DNA of 64,000 nucleotides from JASHPR01 sp963729365 (GTDB lineage Bacteria > Actinomycetota > Actinomycetes > Streptosporangiales > Streptosporangiaceae). Within the stretch, counting starts at the first letter, position 1. Each line of letters begins with the position of its first letter. A program made the position numbers and the translations under genes. The stretch spans positions 806,001 through 870,000 of the forward strand of contig CAVSNQ010000013.1 in assembly GCA_963729365.1 (NCBI GenBank). The letters run 5' to 3'. This document shows positions 50,823-59,951 of the stretch, piece after piece. Below the pieces are notes generated by a model. The model was not told the origin of the DNA, ran no database searches, and worked only from the letters and a program-made list of their open reading frames with translations.

Positions 50823-52400
50823 GTGACCAGACAGGTAATCAAGCTCGGCTCAAGCTCCATCGCCAGCGGCGACGGGCTGGCGCTTGACGTCATCGCTGGC
50901 CTGGTCGCTCAGATCGCCACGGCACAGCGAGCCGGGAACGAGATCATCCTGGTGACTTCCGGAGCGGCGCGCCTGGGCCGGCGACTCCTCTCATTCGAGG
51001 GTCCGACCGCCGGAGCGGCTCCCGCGCTGCGGGCGCTCGTCGGCTCGATCAGGTCTTCGATGCGGCAGGCCGCCGACGTCGGGCCGCCGGCCCGGAAGGT
51101 GGCGGGCGGGCCCGCCAGCGCCGGCACGGTCAGTGACTACGGCCGGCTCATCGACTCCCTGCAGGGAACGCTCCAGCGGTACGAGAGCGCCGAGCGGATC
51201 CCGGAAGGAATTGATGTTGCACTGCCAGCGTCGGTGGGCCAGCCCGCGCTGATGGCGATGTACCGTCAGCTGGCCGCAGCCGTCGGGATCGAGGTATGCC
51301 AGATCCTGGTGTCCCGCAGTGACCTGGCGTCGGCCAGAGCGATGGGTGACATCGGCAGCCTGCTGAACGAGGCCGTCGGCCGCGGCCTGCTTCCTGTCGT
51401 GAACGGCAATGACGCAACCGAGCCGCTGTCCGCGCTCGACAATGACCAGGTTGCGGTCGCGATCTCAGTCGCGGCCGGGGCTTCGCGGCTGCTGTTCCTG
51501 ACCGACGTGCGAGCCGCCTACCGGGACTCGACCTTCAGCGACCGGATCTCCCGGCTCACCCCAGATGAGGCGCGAGCGGTGCGTATCACGGCGGGCGGCA
51601 TCGGACGAGGCGGGATGGGATCGAAGCTCAGTGCAGCGGCGCGGGCCGCCTGCTGCGGGATCGAGTGCGTCATCGGCTCGGCCCGTGAGCCTGACGTCGT
51701 GGCCAGGAGCCTCAACCCGAGAGCCAGGCTGGGGACGGTCGTCCGGGCGGTCGGCCGCCGCAGCCTGGAGCCATCGCAGCGCTGGATCGGCGGCATGGCC
51801 TACTCGGCGGGCTCCGTCTACGTCAACAAAGACGCCGAGCAGAGCCTGCGCAGCGGGAGCACGCTCTTCTTGTCGGGCGTCAAGCGCGTGGACGGAGAGT
51901 TCGCCGTCGGCTCGGTGGTGGAACTGCTGGACGTCCGTCATCCTGAACGGCTGATCGGCCGCGGCTCGGTGGCCCTGCCATCGAGCATCCTCCGGCTGCT
52001 GCGGGCCCTGTCGCCGCAGGAGGTTGCCTGTGCTATCTCGATCCTGATGCGGCTGCGGCACGCGCCGGTGCCGCCGGCCAGCGGCGGCGCCGGTGACCGC
52101 GGGGCCACCCGGTCGGCGCTGACTGACCCGGGTCAGTTCGGGGATGGCCGGCAACTGGCCGCCGGCAGCTCCACGGCGGGCAAGGAGGCGCTGGCGCAGC
52201 TGGCGGCGTCTTCTGCCGACCGGATCGGCGAGCTTGCCGACTCGTTCATGCTGGCCCAGCCGCAGCTGTGTGCCGCGATCCTGCTGGACCGAGGGTTCAT
52301 GCTCGGCCACGTGCCCAGCGAGCCGGCCGCGCGGCGGAGGTTCAGGAACATCCACGCGGTGCACCGGGAATCGCTGGTCGTGTTCCCGCCGGGCCGCTGA
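50823..52400 (+). CDS. Divergent glutamate 5-kinase-like protein with C-terminal extension
   Basis: 525 residues from GTG 50823 (TTG 50817 also in frame). Amino-acid-kinase core: VIKLGSSSIA, IILVTSGAARLG, VVNGNDATEPLSALDNDQVAVAI, and GIGRGGMGSKLSAAARA. A PUA-like domain follows (FLSGVKRVDGEFAVGSVVELLD). About 130 further residues ending DSFMLAQPQLCAAILLDRGFMLGHV are not part of ordinary ProB. An insertion of roughly 60 residues sits after the VTSGA motif. The usual VSSGAIAxG is altered to VTSGAARLG. It converges on a ProA-like gene, so glutamate gamma-phosphorylation followed by reduction is likely, perhaps as a secondary copy outside proline synthesis. Confidence 0.75.
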   Translation: MTRQVIKLGSSSIASGDGLALDVIAGLVAQIATAQRAGNEIILVTSGAARLGRRLLSFEGPTAGAAPALRALVGSIRSSMRQAADVGPPARKVAGGPASAGTVSDYGRLIDSLQGTLQRYESAERIPEGIDVALPASVGQPALMAMYRQLAAAVGIEVCQILVSRSDLASARAMGDIGSLLNEAVGRGLLPVVNGNDATEPLSALDNDQVAVAISVAAGASRLLFLTDVRAAYRDSTFSDRISRLTPDEARAVRITAGGIGRGGMGSKLSAAARAACCGIECVIGSAREPDVVARSLNPRARLGTVVRAVGRRSLEPSQRWIGGMAYSAGSVYVNKDAEQSLRSGSTLFLSGVKRVDGEFAVGSVVELLDVRHPERLIGRGSVALPSSILRLLRALSPQEVACAISILMRLRHAPVPPASGGAGDRGATRSALTDPGQFGDGRQLAAGSSTAGKEALAQLAASSADRIGELADSFMLAQPQLCAAILLDRGFMLGHVPSEPAARRRFRNIHAVHRESLVVFPPGR

Positions 52401-52431
52401 CGCCGATGCGGGCCGGCCACGGCGGCGCCGA

Positions 52432-53691
52432 CTAGCCTGACCTGGGCACCACGGTGTACTGCCGCAGGTACAGATCCTTGAACGTCACCGGGCCGCGCGG
52501 CCCGGGAACGACGTCAATGTTGATCCCGGTCTCCGGCAGCGCAAGCAGCTTGAAGCCGTCGAGCAGGCGCGGGCTGGCGTTCCAGAACGCGCCGCTGCCC
52601 GCGTAGCCATCCAGGAACCGGTTCGCCGCATCCGCGTCGGCGGTGACAATCGATGCGGCCAGGCCGGACGTCTCGGAGTTCGCGATCTCTGCCGCATCCT
52701 GCGCGCTGGCTGCCTCGGCGACGGTGATCGTAGCTTCGCGCCCGGCATCCAGGGCCCACTCATGGCCGAGCGGGTGGTCGTGCGGCGGCAGCGAAACGCT
52801 GATGTTCAAGCGCTTAGCAAGGTCTGTGACCGGCGGGATCACGGAATCCCACCTCTCGCGATGCACGAGCAGAAGGTTCAGCCGGTTGCAGACGCCCAGC
52901 CTGTCCAGGCTGCTCTCGATCAGCGCGAGGGCGAGGTTCTCGTCCGCCGACAGGTCAATATAGAGGACGGCCCCGCCGTCGGCATGCGCCAGCGTCCTGA
53001 CGCCGTGCAGCGCCGCCTCGTGCGCCAGCGCCCTGGTGCTGGCACCGCTGCCGCGCAGTATGACGAGCGGGATCAGCCGTGGCTGCCGGACCAGGGCGGA
53101 CGCGGTCTCCCGGCCGGGCAGCCTGAGCAGCTGGACAGCTCGGGGATCGAGCCCGGTATCGCGCATGGCGGGACCGACGACCTCGTCGATGAGCACGCTG
53201 GCTGACCGCAGCGCAGTGGACCCCGTCCGCAGCACTCCCGCGTTGCGCGACTTGATCAGCTGGGATGCGATGTCCACCACGACGTTGGGCCGGGCCTCGA
53301 AATTGGCGCCGATCACGCCGACCGGCCTGCGCCGTTCCCGCAACTCAAGATGGCCGGGCAGATCACGGACATGAAACTGAGCAGGCTCGGCAGGCACCTG
53401 CGCGAGCGCATGAAGCTGGGCGGAGATGCCGGCTATCCGGTCACGGTCAAGCGTCAGCCGGTCGACCAAGGCGTGGGCCAGGCCCCCGGCCCGCGCGGCC
53501 GCCACGTCCCCGGCGTTGGCCTCCATGACCTCGGCCGACTGCCGTTCCAGCCGCGCCGCGATGGCGACCAGCGCTTTGTCCAGCGCATCGGCGGGCAGCT
53601 GACGGAGTACCTGGGCGCCAGCGTGCGCCGCCTCCGCCGCCGCGGTCACCGCCTGCGCCGCAGCTACCGCCTCTTCGCTATCGCCTGTCAC
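52432..53691 (-). CDS. Glutamate-5-semialdehyde dehydrogenase-like protein (ProA family)
   Basis: 419 residues from GTG 53691; no clear RBS, so the start is uncertain. ProA hallmarks: RRRPVGVIGANFEARPNVVVDI, the catalytic Cys in LDRLGVCNRLNLLLVH, and the C-terminal ETGINIDVVPGPRGPVTFKDLYLRQY. The usual ProA substrate-phosphate loop RGGxxLIxxI is replaced by RGSGASTRALAHEA, so it is a divergent member. It is convergent with the proB-like gene, the stops being 32 bp apart. Together they could make glutamate semialdehyde/pyrroline-5-carboxylate. The main proline genes are presumably elsewhere. Confidence 0.78.
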   Translation of the reverse strand: MTGDSEEAVAAAQAVTAAAEAAHAGAQVLRQLPADALDKALVAIAARLERQSAEVMEANAGDVAAARAGGLAHALVDRLTLDRDRIAGISAQLHALAQVPAEPAQFHVRDLPGHLELRERRRPVGVIGANFEARPNVVVDIASQLIKSRNAGVLRTGSTALRSASVLIDEVVGPAMRDTGLDPRAVQLLRLPGRETASALVRQPRLIPLVILRGSGASTRALAHEAALHGVRTLAHADGGAVLYIDLSADENLALALIESSLDRLGVCNRLNLLLVHRERWDSVIPPVTDLAKRLNISVSLPPHDHPLGHEWALDAGREATITVAEAASAQDAAEIANSETSGLAASIVTADADAANRFLDGYAGSGAFWNASPRLLDGFKLLALPETGINIDVVPGPRGPVTFKDLYLRQYTVVPRSG

Positions 53692-53836
53692 GCGGAAACG
53701 CGCCAATCTCAGAGTGGCCTGGGCATGGCGCCGATCAGCTCGCCATGGGGACGCAAACCCAAATATAGCCAGCTGCCCGCGCCCGGCTCGACCTCCCGGA
53801 TAGCTCCGACGATCACCGGCGGAACGAGTTCTGCTT

Positions 53837-54820
53837 ATGGCGCGTCTTAGCCGCATGAAGACATCCCTGTTCGTCGCGGGGGGCGCGGCCTTGTGCTTGC
53901 TCGCTGCCGCATGCGGATCGGTCCGCGCGGACAGCGCCGGCTTAGCGCGCGCGGACAAGGGCGGATCAGCCGCCCTGACTTCAGTCCATGGTCCGGTCAC
54001 CGAGGCCGGGAACAGGAAACTCGCGGTGGCCGAGGCGCGGCGGCTGCTGTCCGCGGTGCCGGTGCCAGATCACTCCGTGCCGCTCGGCTCGGCGCCGCCG
54101 CAATCGCTGTCTATTCCGGCCATGGGCACGCCGGGGGCAAGCTCGTTCGCCCACAGCATCAGGTCGTGGCGGTTGGCTATGCCGTTCACGGCCGCAGAGG
54201 AGTGGCTGGCCGCGCACCCGCCGGCCGGACTCCGACAAGACGGCGAGGACCTGTCGTACGGTCCTCCTGCGTCGGGGTACAGCTACGCCGGCCCGGCCAG
54301 CGCGGCCTGGGACTCGGCCGAGCTGGACATCGAGGTGGCCCCGGCCAATGACGGCGCCAGCGTCGTGATGCGCGCCGACGCCCTGGTGGTGTGGCTGGAT
54401 CCGGTCCCAGTCCGTGACACCGCGCAGGGCAAGCGACTGCGCGTGCTGGCGGACGCCGAGTGCCCGGCCACTGACGCGGGCGTCGTCGGCGTCGTCAACT
54501 CCGGCCGCGAGCTGGCGCACGAGCTCGTGCCGGCCGGCAGGCCCCGTGGGGGGCTGCAGTGCGTGTATTACGGCATGAACGGCCGCCCCTGGCAGTTGCA
54601 TCGCCAGCAGCACCTGACTGCTGCGCACGCGGGGCAGGTCGCCGCGTCGACGGCGCGGCTGCAGCTCAGCCATCCGCTCGGCGAAGTTCTGAACTGCCCT
54701 GCGGACGACGGATCGGCCGAGCTGATCGCGCTGTCCTACTCGGGCAGGCCCGACGTGGACCTGTGGGTCCTGCTGAACGGGTGCGGCGGGGTGTCGAACG
54801 GCTACATAGTCGCCGGGTAG
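53837..54820 (+). CDS. Secreted lipoprotein of unknown function
   Basis: 327 residues. ATG 53837; a second ATG at 53855 gives a shorter signal (MKTSLFVAGGAALCLLAAAC). Basic n-region, hydrophobic stretch and lipobox LAAAC with Cys26 define a lipid-anchored extracellular protein. After cleavage a mature region of about 300 residues has a helical segment (MPFTAAEEWLAAHPPAGLRQDG) and four cysteines that may form disulfides. No enzymatic motif seen. Divergent from the ProA-like gene. Confidence 0.7.
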   Translation: MARLSRMKTSLFVAGGAALCLLAAACGSVRADSAGLARADKGGSAALTSVHGPVTEAGNRKLAVAEARRLLSAVPVPDHSVPLGSAPPQSLSIPAMGTPGASSFAHSIRSWRLAMPFTAAEEWLAAHPPAGLRQDGEDLSYGPPASGYSYAGPASAAWDSAELDIEVAPANDGASVVMRADALVVWLDPVPVRDTAQGKRLRVLADAECPATDAGVVGVVNSGRELAHELVPAGRPRGGLQCVYYGMNGRPWQLHRQQHLTAAHAGQVAASTARLQLSHPLGEVLNCPADDGSAELIALSYSGRPDVDLWVLLNGCGGVSNGYIVAG

Positions 54821-55115
54821 CGCAGGCCGGCCGACGCGGCCGTTCCGGCCGCGAGCCGAGCGGCCCTATACCGACATCGGCAAGAGAGCCTGGCCCGGCA
54901 CGGGTCCGCGTATGCGGGACTGCCCCTGGCTGAGACGGGGATGAGGTCGACGTGGATCTCGGCGGCTTCCGCCAGCGCGCGCAGATCGAGTGGCCGGCAA
55001 CAGCGTGCGGGGCCAACGCATGACCAGGTTCCTCGCGGAAGCGCTGGGGCTCAACCTCTTTGCCTCCGCTCCTACCGCCTGATAGCAGCCGAAGACCATC
55101 GGAACATGACCGTCG

Positions 55116-55319
55116 CTAGGCAGTGCTGCCGGCGAGGGGGCGCCGGTCCCGGACGAGATACGCCACGATCAGCGCAGGGAAGAAAAGGAACAGGCTGAAG
55201 ACGAAGAACAGCAGCCAGCTGTGGCCCTTGCGCCGGGCCACGCGCGCTGGCCAGAACGCCAGCGCCACCAGAACGATAAAGCAGAAGATCCCGAAAATTG
55301 ACCAGAGCAATCCGGACAT
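55116..55319 (-). CDS. Small two-helix membrane protein
   Basis: 67 residues, ATG 55319 with GGAGG 6 nt upstream. Two hydrophobic helices separated by a basic loop: LLWSIFGIFCFIVLVALAFW, ARVARRKGHSWL and FFVFSLFLFFPALIVAYLV. The pattern resembles small integral membrane proteins of the phospholipase-D-nuclease N-terminal type, but it is too short to assign. No operon partner. Confidence 0.65.
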   Translation of the reverse strand: MSGLLWSIFGIFCFIVLVALAFWPARVARRKGHSWLLFFVFSLFLFFPALIVAYLVRDRRPLAGSTA

Positions 55320-55847
55320 CGCCAACCTCCATCTGACCGATACCTGGCGCGGCTTGAGTGACATCTGGGGTTCGCGGTCCCGCGGGCCGTCAACCTGTAT
55401 TCGCACGAACTGTTTCCCGACCGTTGCTGCGTTCTCCCTACGACCGAATCTGCACCACGCAGAAGCCGCAGGCATCATCTTTCCGGGGTGATTCCGCAGA
55501 CCGGCTGGCCAGCAGCGCCGCTGCGGCTGCGGGACGTACCCTCGGCGCGCTGAACCTGCTCAGCGTCACCGATGCCCCCGATAGGCCAGGCTAAGCGCCT
55601 GGTCAGACCGCCGTAGGCTGGGCACCCAGCCGCCGGAAGCTGGCCTAACCCCTCCAAATCGTTCTCAGTCGTGCTTCAGTTAACGCTGAGCCGTTGTTGA
55701 TTCAGGAACCGTCGTGCGATAGTGGCAGCTAGCCGTAAGGACGCTGCTCTAGACCCTGGCAGTGGCAGAAACTACTGCCGCGGGGGTTTTAAGTGAGTCG
55801 CGCGGATCTGCCCGCCGTCACCAGCGTCCGGTCGCCCGGCCATTCAG
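55320..55847. other. Intergenic region with a weak stem-loop
   Basis: No coding gene recognised. GGCAGT (55759-55764) pairs with ACTGCC about 10 nt later, followed by a GGGGGTTTT run, so a hairpin/terminator-like element is possible near 55760-55790. No known RNA family could be assigned. Confidence 0.35.
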
Positions 55848-56050
55848 GTGCCGCCCCCGCTCTACACCGGCGAGCTCGAGCTCATCTGCCGCGACTGCGG
55901 CGACGACCCCGACGGGGGCTATTCCCAGATCTCGTTCCGCTTCAGCGGATCCGCGGGCCCCGCACCCTGGACGCGGGCCTTGCCGCGGTCGGGGGGCGCA
56001 CCCGGACTGGCTACCTGACGGCCCCGGCCCGGCCAGCGGGGAGACGATGA
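55848..56050 (+). pseudogene. Small zinc-finger-like actinobacterial protein, frameshifted near 55930
   Basis: From GTG 55848: VPPPLYTGELELICRDCGDD, then PDGGYSQIS. In the next frame the family continues with PLQRIRGPRTLDAGLAAVGG. Short proteins with TGELELICRDCG and a later RIRGPxTLxAG are common in Actinomycetota, so a one-base indel around 55925-55945 has split the gene. CxxC could bind zinc. Start and end approximate. Confidence 0.5.
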
Positions 56051-56194
56051 TGCGGTGCGATCTGGCCGCCGGGATCAGGTCCGGCGGGACAGAGGTTCGG
56101 GCGGCAGCGGCGGCCCCGCGCGCCGGGCATGATCATGCTGGCGACCGGGCCCTGATCGAGTACTGAAGACCAGGGTCTGCGTGGAGGCATCCTG

Positions 56195-56779
56195 ATGAAG
56201 CAGCCGATGCGGCGGTCCAGGATGCTCGGCTGGGACGGCAACCCGTTGCGGCGGCGCAATGACCGGCTGGAGGCAGGCATGGTCGCCGGGCTGATCGTGG
56301 TGTTCCTGATCGCCGCGCCGATGCTAGCGGCGGTCGCGGGTCACTGGACCCGCATCGCGGGCACCCAGCAGCAGCGCGCGGAAATGACCTGGCGCCAGGT
56401 GACGGCCACCGTGCAGCGCAGCGCGTCCGGGCAGCAGGATGGTCCCGCCGGGCCCGCGGACACCGTCTGGAAGCCCGCGCGCTGGACGGCACCGGACGGG
56501 CAGCGGCGCGGCGGCTGGATTCCGGTTAGCCCGGGAGCCGCAGTCGGCAGCAGGGTGCGCGTGTGGGTCAACCGCTCGGGCTCGCTGACCGGCTGGCCGC
56601 TCGCGCGGGCGGAGCTGCAGGGACGGATTGCGATCGCCGGGGTGCTGGCCGTGGCCGTGCTGGGAGTCGTGCTTTGCCTGGCCGGCGGGGCCGGGCGATT
56701 CCTGTTCGGCCGGCGCCGCCTGGCTGACTGGGAAAGGGCATGGCAGGCCGTGGGGCCGCGGTGGACCCGGCAGCTTTGA
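56195..56779 (+). CDS. Rv1733c-like membrane protein
   Basis: 194 residues, ATG 56195 with GGAGG 7 nt upstream. Basic N-terminus (MKQPMRRSRMLGWDGNPLRRRNDRLEAG), first membrane helix MVAGLIVVFLIAAPMLAAVAG, an extracellular domain with VWKPARWTAPDGQRRGGWIPVSPGAAVGSRVRVWVNRSG, second helix IAIAGVLAVAVLGVVLCLAGGAG. The LRxxDRLE, ARWTAPDGxxRxGxxxVxPGxxxGxxVxVWVxxxG pattern matches M. tuberculosis Rv1733c (DosR regulon). Role unknown; no DosR box was noticed upstream. Confidence 0.85.
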   Translation: MKQPMRRSRMLGWDGNPLRRRNDRLEAGMVAGLIVVFLIAAPMLAAVAGHWTRIAGTQQQRAEMTWRQVTATVQRSASGQQDGPAGPADTVWKPARWTAPDGQRRGGWIPVSPGAAVGSRVRVWVNRSGSLTGWPLARAELQGRIAIAGVLAVAVLGVVLCLAGGAGRFLFGRRRLADWERAWQAVGPRWTRQL

Positions 56780-56789
56780 AAACACCGTT

Positions 56790-57626
56790 TCAGGTGTTGC
56801 TGGCAGCAGCGGGCTTCGTTACCGGGTCGCTGGCTTCCTCGGTGCGTTCCGGCAGGAGCAGCAGCGCGCCGGCGAGGAAGCACACGGCACCGATGAAGGT
56901 GCCGAGGTTGGACCGTTCGGCGTTGTGCAGCTGTCCGGTCGCCGGGTTGATGTAGCCGGCCACTGCGGATACGCCGAAGGCGACGGACCCGATGAGGTTG
57001 GCCAGGGTGATCCACCATGACCACGACCGAGGGCGCCAGCTGGCCCAGCCATGGCAGGCCTCGAACCAGGCCAGCGCGCTAGCGACCAGAAAGCAGACCG
57101 AACCGAAGGCATCGGGCCGCCACACGTGCTGGTGCGCGGCCTGGGCGGTGAGGTCGGCGCGCACCGCGTTGCCGGTGCTGATGTTGAAGAACAGGGTCCC
57201 GGCCAGCTGCACCGCGGTCGCCTGCCAGTCGATCCGGCGGGGCTGGAACACGAAGAACCGCCGCCGGGCGGCACCTGGCGGCTGCGGGCCGGCGTCCACG
57301 GCCTCCCGATAGGTCAGGAACCCGGCCGCGGTGAAGAACAGGGAGCCGATGAAGAAGGTCACGGCGTCCCAGCGGGCTCCAGCGCCGCTGGTGTAGCCGG
57401 GGACGGCGCCGAGGGCGAACAGCAGTGATCCGACTGCGAACAGGACGGCGATCCACCATCCCCGGGCCCGGGGTGCCCACCACGTCGATCCGGCCGCCGG
57501 GGCGCCCGGCGGGTGCTTGCGGTGGCGGCGGGAGTCCCAGCGGGCGACCACACCGTCCGGGCGGACGCGCTCGACGTAGGTCACGAAGGGGACGCGGCCC
57601 CTGCGGTCCTGGTCCGGCACGGACAT
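56790..57626 (-). CDS. YrhK-domain-like integral membrane protein
   Basis: 278 residues, ATG 57626 with AGGA upstream. Six or seven hydrophobic segments. Two similar blocks, AVLFAVGSLLFALGAVPGY / FFIGSLFFTAAGFLTYREA and TAVQLAGTLFFNISTGNA / SVCFLVASALAWFEA, resemble the YrhK repeat unit (GSxLFxxG). The N-terminal ~45 residues are cytoplasmic and basic. Convergent with the Rv1733c-like gene (10-bp gap). Function unknown. Confidence 0.75.
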   Translation of the reverse strand: MSVPDQDRRGRVPFVTYVERVRPDGVVARWDSRRHRKHPPGAPAAGSTWWAPRARGWWIAVLFAVGSLLFALGAVPGYTSGAGARWDAVTFFIGSLFFTAAGFLTYREAVDAGPQPPGAARRRFFVFQPRRIDWQATAVQLAGTLFFNISTGNAVRADLTAQAAHQHVWRPDAFGSVCFLVASALAWFEACHGWASWRPRSWSWWITLANLIGSVAFGVSAVAGYINPATGQLHNAERSNLGTFIGAVCFLAGALLLLPERTEEASDPVTKPAAASNT

Positions 57627-57823
57627 CGGCGCGTCCTATCTGTTCGCTTCGATCCTCCCAGGCTGATAGCAAACTGCGCTGATATTTGCGGACTCATCCG
57701 CCATGGATGAGGACGTCCTGGTCATTGTCGGCCAGCATGGTGAGCAGTGCCGCTTCCGGCCGGACAGCGGTGCCAGGCCGCGGGATCTCGAAGCGGGAGC
57801 CACGATCAAAGGAGGCGCTGAAG

Positions 57824-59224
57824 GTGCCGTTGCATGAACGCGACGCTGTCCGTCTGCAGGTTGATGACTGCGTGTTTGCTGACCGGGATCTGACCAGGCC
57901 GGTGCCTAAGTACCGGTTCCCTGACGACGGGACGCTGCCCCGGGATGCGTTCCAGCTGGTGTCGGATGAGCTGATGCTGGACGGGAATGCCCGCCAGAAC
58001 CTGGCCACGTTCTGCCAGACGTGGGTTGAGCCTGAGGTACTTGGCCTGATGGCGCTGTCGGTCAACAAGAACATGATCGACAAAGATGAGTACCCGCAGA
58101 CTGCGGAGATAGAGGCGCGGTGCGTGCACATGATGGCCGACCTGTGGAATGCCCCCGAGGCGGCCAATACCGTGGGCGCCTCGGCCATCGGCTCCTCGGA
58201 GGCCTGCATGCTGGCGGGAATGGCGGCTAAGTGGCGCTGGCGGGAATGGCGGCGGGCCGAGGGCAAGCCCACGGATCACCCGAACATGGTGTGCGGCCCG
58301 GTGCAGGTGGTGTGGCACAAGTTCGCCCGTTACTGGGACATCGAGATGCGTGAGGTGCCGATGGCCCATGGCCGTTACGCCATGGATCCGGCCTCGATGC
58401 TTGAGCGGGTGGACGAAAATACGATCATGGTCGTGCCGACCCTCGGCGTCACCTACACCGGCGCGTATGAGCCGGTGGCGGCCATGTCGGAGGCCCTCGA
58501 CAAGCTGCAGGCCGATACCGGCCTGGACATCGACATTCACGTCGACGCGGCCAGCGGCGGTTTCCTCGCCCCGTTCTGCGCGCCCGAGGTCGTCTTCGAC
58601 TTCCGCCTCCCCCGGGTTAAGTCGATCAGCGCGTCGGGGCACAAGTTCGGGCTGGCTCCGCTGGGTGTGGGCTGGGTCATCTGGCGGGACCGCAATGAGC
58701 TCCCCGATGAGCTCGTGTTCCACGTCAATTACCTGGGCGGCGACATGCCGGTCTTCCAGATCAACTTTTCCCGGCCGGCCGGGCAGATCGTCGCCAGTTA
58801 CTACAATTTCCTGCGGCTGGGCCGCGAGGGCTACCGCCACATCCACCAGGCGTCCTACGACATCGGCCAGTACCTCGCCGCCGAGATCGTCAAGCTGGGC
58901 CCCTTCGAGCTGCTGTGTGACAGCAACCCGAACACCGGGATCCCCACGGTCACCTGGCGGATCCGCGACGGCGAGGACCCCGGCTACACGCTGTTCGACC
59001 TGGCCGACCGGCTGCGCACCCGGGGATGGCAGGTGCCTGCCTACACCCTCACCGGGACCGCGGCGGACATCGCCGTGCAGCGCATTCTGGTCCGGCTGGG
59101 GGTCAGCCGGGACATGGCCGCCCTGCTCCTCGACGATTTCGGCGACGCCATCGCCCATTTCAGCAAGCACCCGGTCACCGTGCCGATGACGAAGAAGGAG
59201 TCGGGCGGATTCAGCCACCTGTGA
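57824..59224 (+). CDS. gadB: Glutamate decarboxylase
   Basis: 466 residues. GTG 57824 is chosen because AAAGGAGG lies exactly 8 nt upstream. Upstream in-frame sequence is non-native. PLP type II decarboxylase: GSSEACMLAGMAAKWRWRE, the Asp pairing with the cofactor in HVDAASGG, and the Schiff-base lysine in SASGHKFGLAPLG (Lys274, equivalent to Lys276 of E. coli GadB). The C-terminal tail lacks the pH-sensing His of the enteric enzyme. Converts glutamate to GABA and CO2, in acid resistance or GABA metabolism. Stand-alone gene with no GadC antiporter nearby. Confidence 0.95.
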   Translation: MPLHERDAVRLQVDDCVFADRDLTRPVPKYRFPDDGTLPRDAFQLVSDELMLDGNARQNLATFCQTWVEPEVLGLMALSVNKNMIDKDEYPQTAEIEARCVHMMADLWNAPEAANTVGASAIGSSEACMLAGMAAKWRWREWRRAEGKPTDHPNMVCGPVQVVWHKFARYWDIEMREVPMAHGRYAMDPASMLERVDENTIMVVPTLGVTYTGAYEPVAAMSEALDKLQADTGLDIDIHVDAASGGFLAPFCAPEVVFDFRLPRVKSISASGHKFGLAPLGVGWVIWRDRNELPDELVFHVNYLGGDMPVFQINFSRPAGQIVASYYNFLRLGREGYRHIHQASYDIGQYLAAEIVKLGPFELLCDSNPNTGIPTVTWRIRDGEDPGYTLFDLADRLRTRGWQVPAYTLTGTAADIAVQRILVRLGVSRDMAALLLDDFGDAIAHFSKHPVTVPMTKKESGGFSHL

Positions 59225-59362
59225 CACAACTCCGGCCCGGCACCACACGCGGCCGGCGAAAACGGGCTGCCGCAAAGAGCCGGCGATCCGCTCCCCCATC
59301 CCCTGACCTGGATGTGCGCCGCCCGGGACCCGGGCAGTCCCATTACCGGGAGCTGAGGCCCG

Positions 59363-59713
59363 TCAGCCAGCGAACTGGCGCGCGGCCCGGGCCGCGGCAC
59401 ACGGAGCGCACAACAGCACGTCAACATCGCCCAGCACACCCGACCGGCACCGGCCCGTAATCACCGCGTCGAACACCTCGCAGATGCCGCCGTCAGCCGG
59501 ATGAGCCCTCGAACACCAGCACAGGCAAGGCCGCCGCCGCAGGACCGTCTCCGCCCGATCGAGCACGGCCCGGACCTCAGCACGGTGAGCCGCCGCCGCG
59601 ACCGCATCGAAGGCCGGCCGGATCCGCTCCAGCCCATCCGCCATCGCCTGCCCGACTCTGCGGCCCGCCTCGGCCAGCATCTCGGGCAGCTCGATGTCCC
59701 CGTCGTCGCCCAC
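59363..59713 (-). CDS. Small Cys-rich protein of unknown function
   Basis: 116 residues from GTG 59713, supported by GGGAGG at an 8-nt spacing. Acidic N-terminal helix (IELPEMLAEAGRRVGQAMADGLERI), then a Cys cluster CLCWCSRAHPADGGIC and a C-terminal CAPCAAARAARQ. These cysteines could bind zinc. No recognised family. It faces the methyltransferase-like gene. Confidence 0.6.
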   Translation of the reverse strand: MGDDGDIELPEMLAEAGRRVGQAMADGLERIRPAFDAVAAAAHRAEVRAVLDRAETVLRRRPCLCWCSRAHPADGGICEVFDAVITGRCRSGVLGDVDVLLCAPCAAARAARQFAG

Positions 59714-59951
59714 GATCGCATCCTCCCACCCGCGAAGACCCTGAGCCAGGGCACCTTCACGCACCCCGCGCCCAGCAGCCGCCGATGAATCCTCGGCCGG
59801 GCGGAGGCCGCGGGCCAGGTGAAGAGGCGCTCGGCTCAGGCCCGCCCCTGGCTGGCGAGCCGCCGCGCCGCTCATCGACGTCCTGCACCTGCTGGTGCAG
59901 CGCCGGGGCAGGTAGGCTCGGGGCATGCCGCGGCGAGCGGGTCAGGATTGA

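Noticed and set aside
56050..56194. DosR-box upstream of the Rv1733c-like gene
   Set aside because: No GGGACT-type palindrome was found in the preceding 140 bp.
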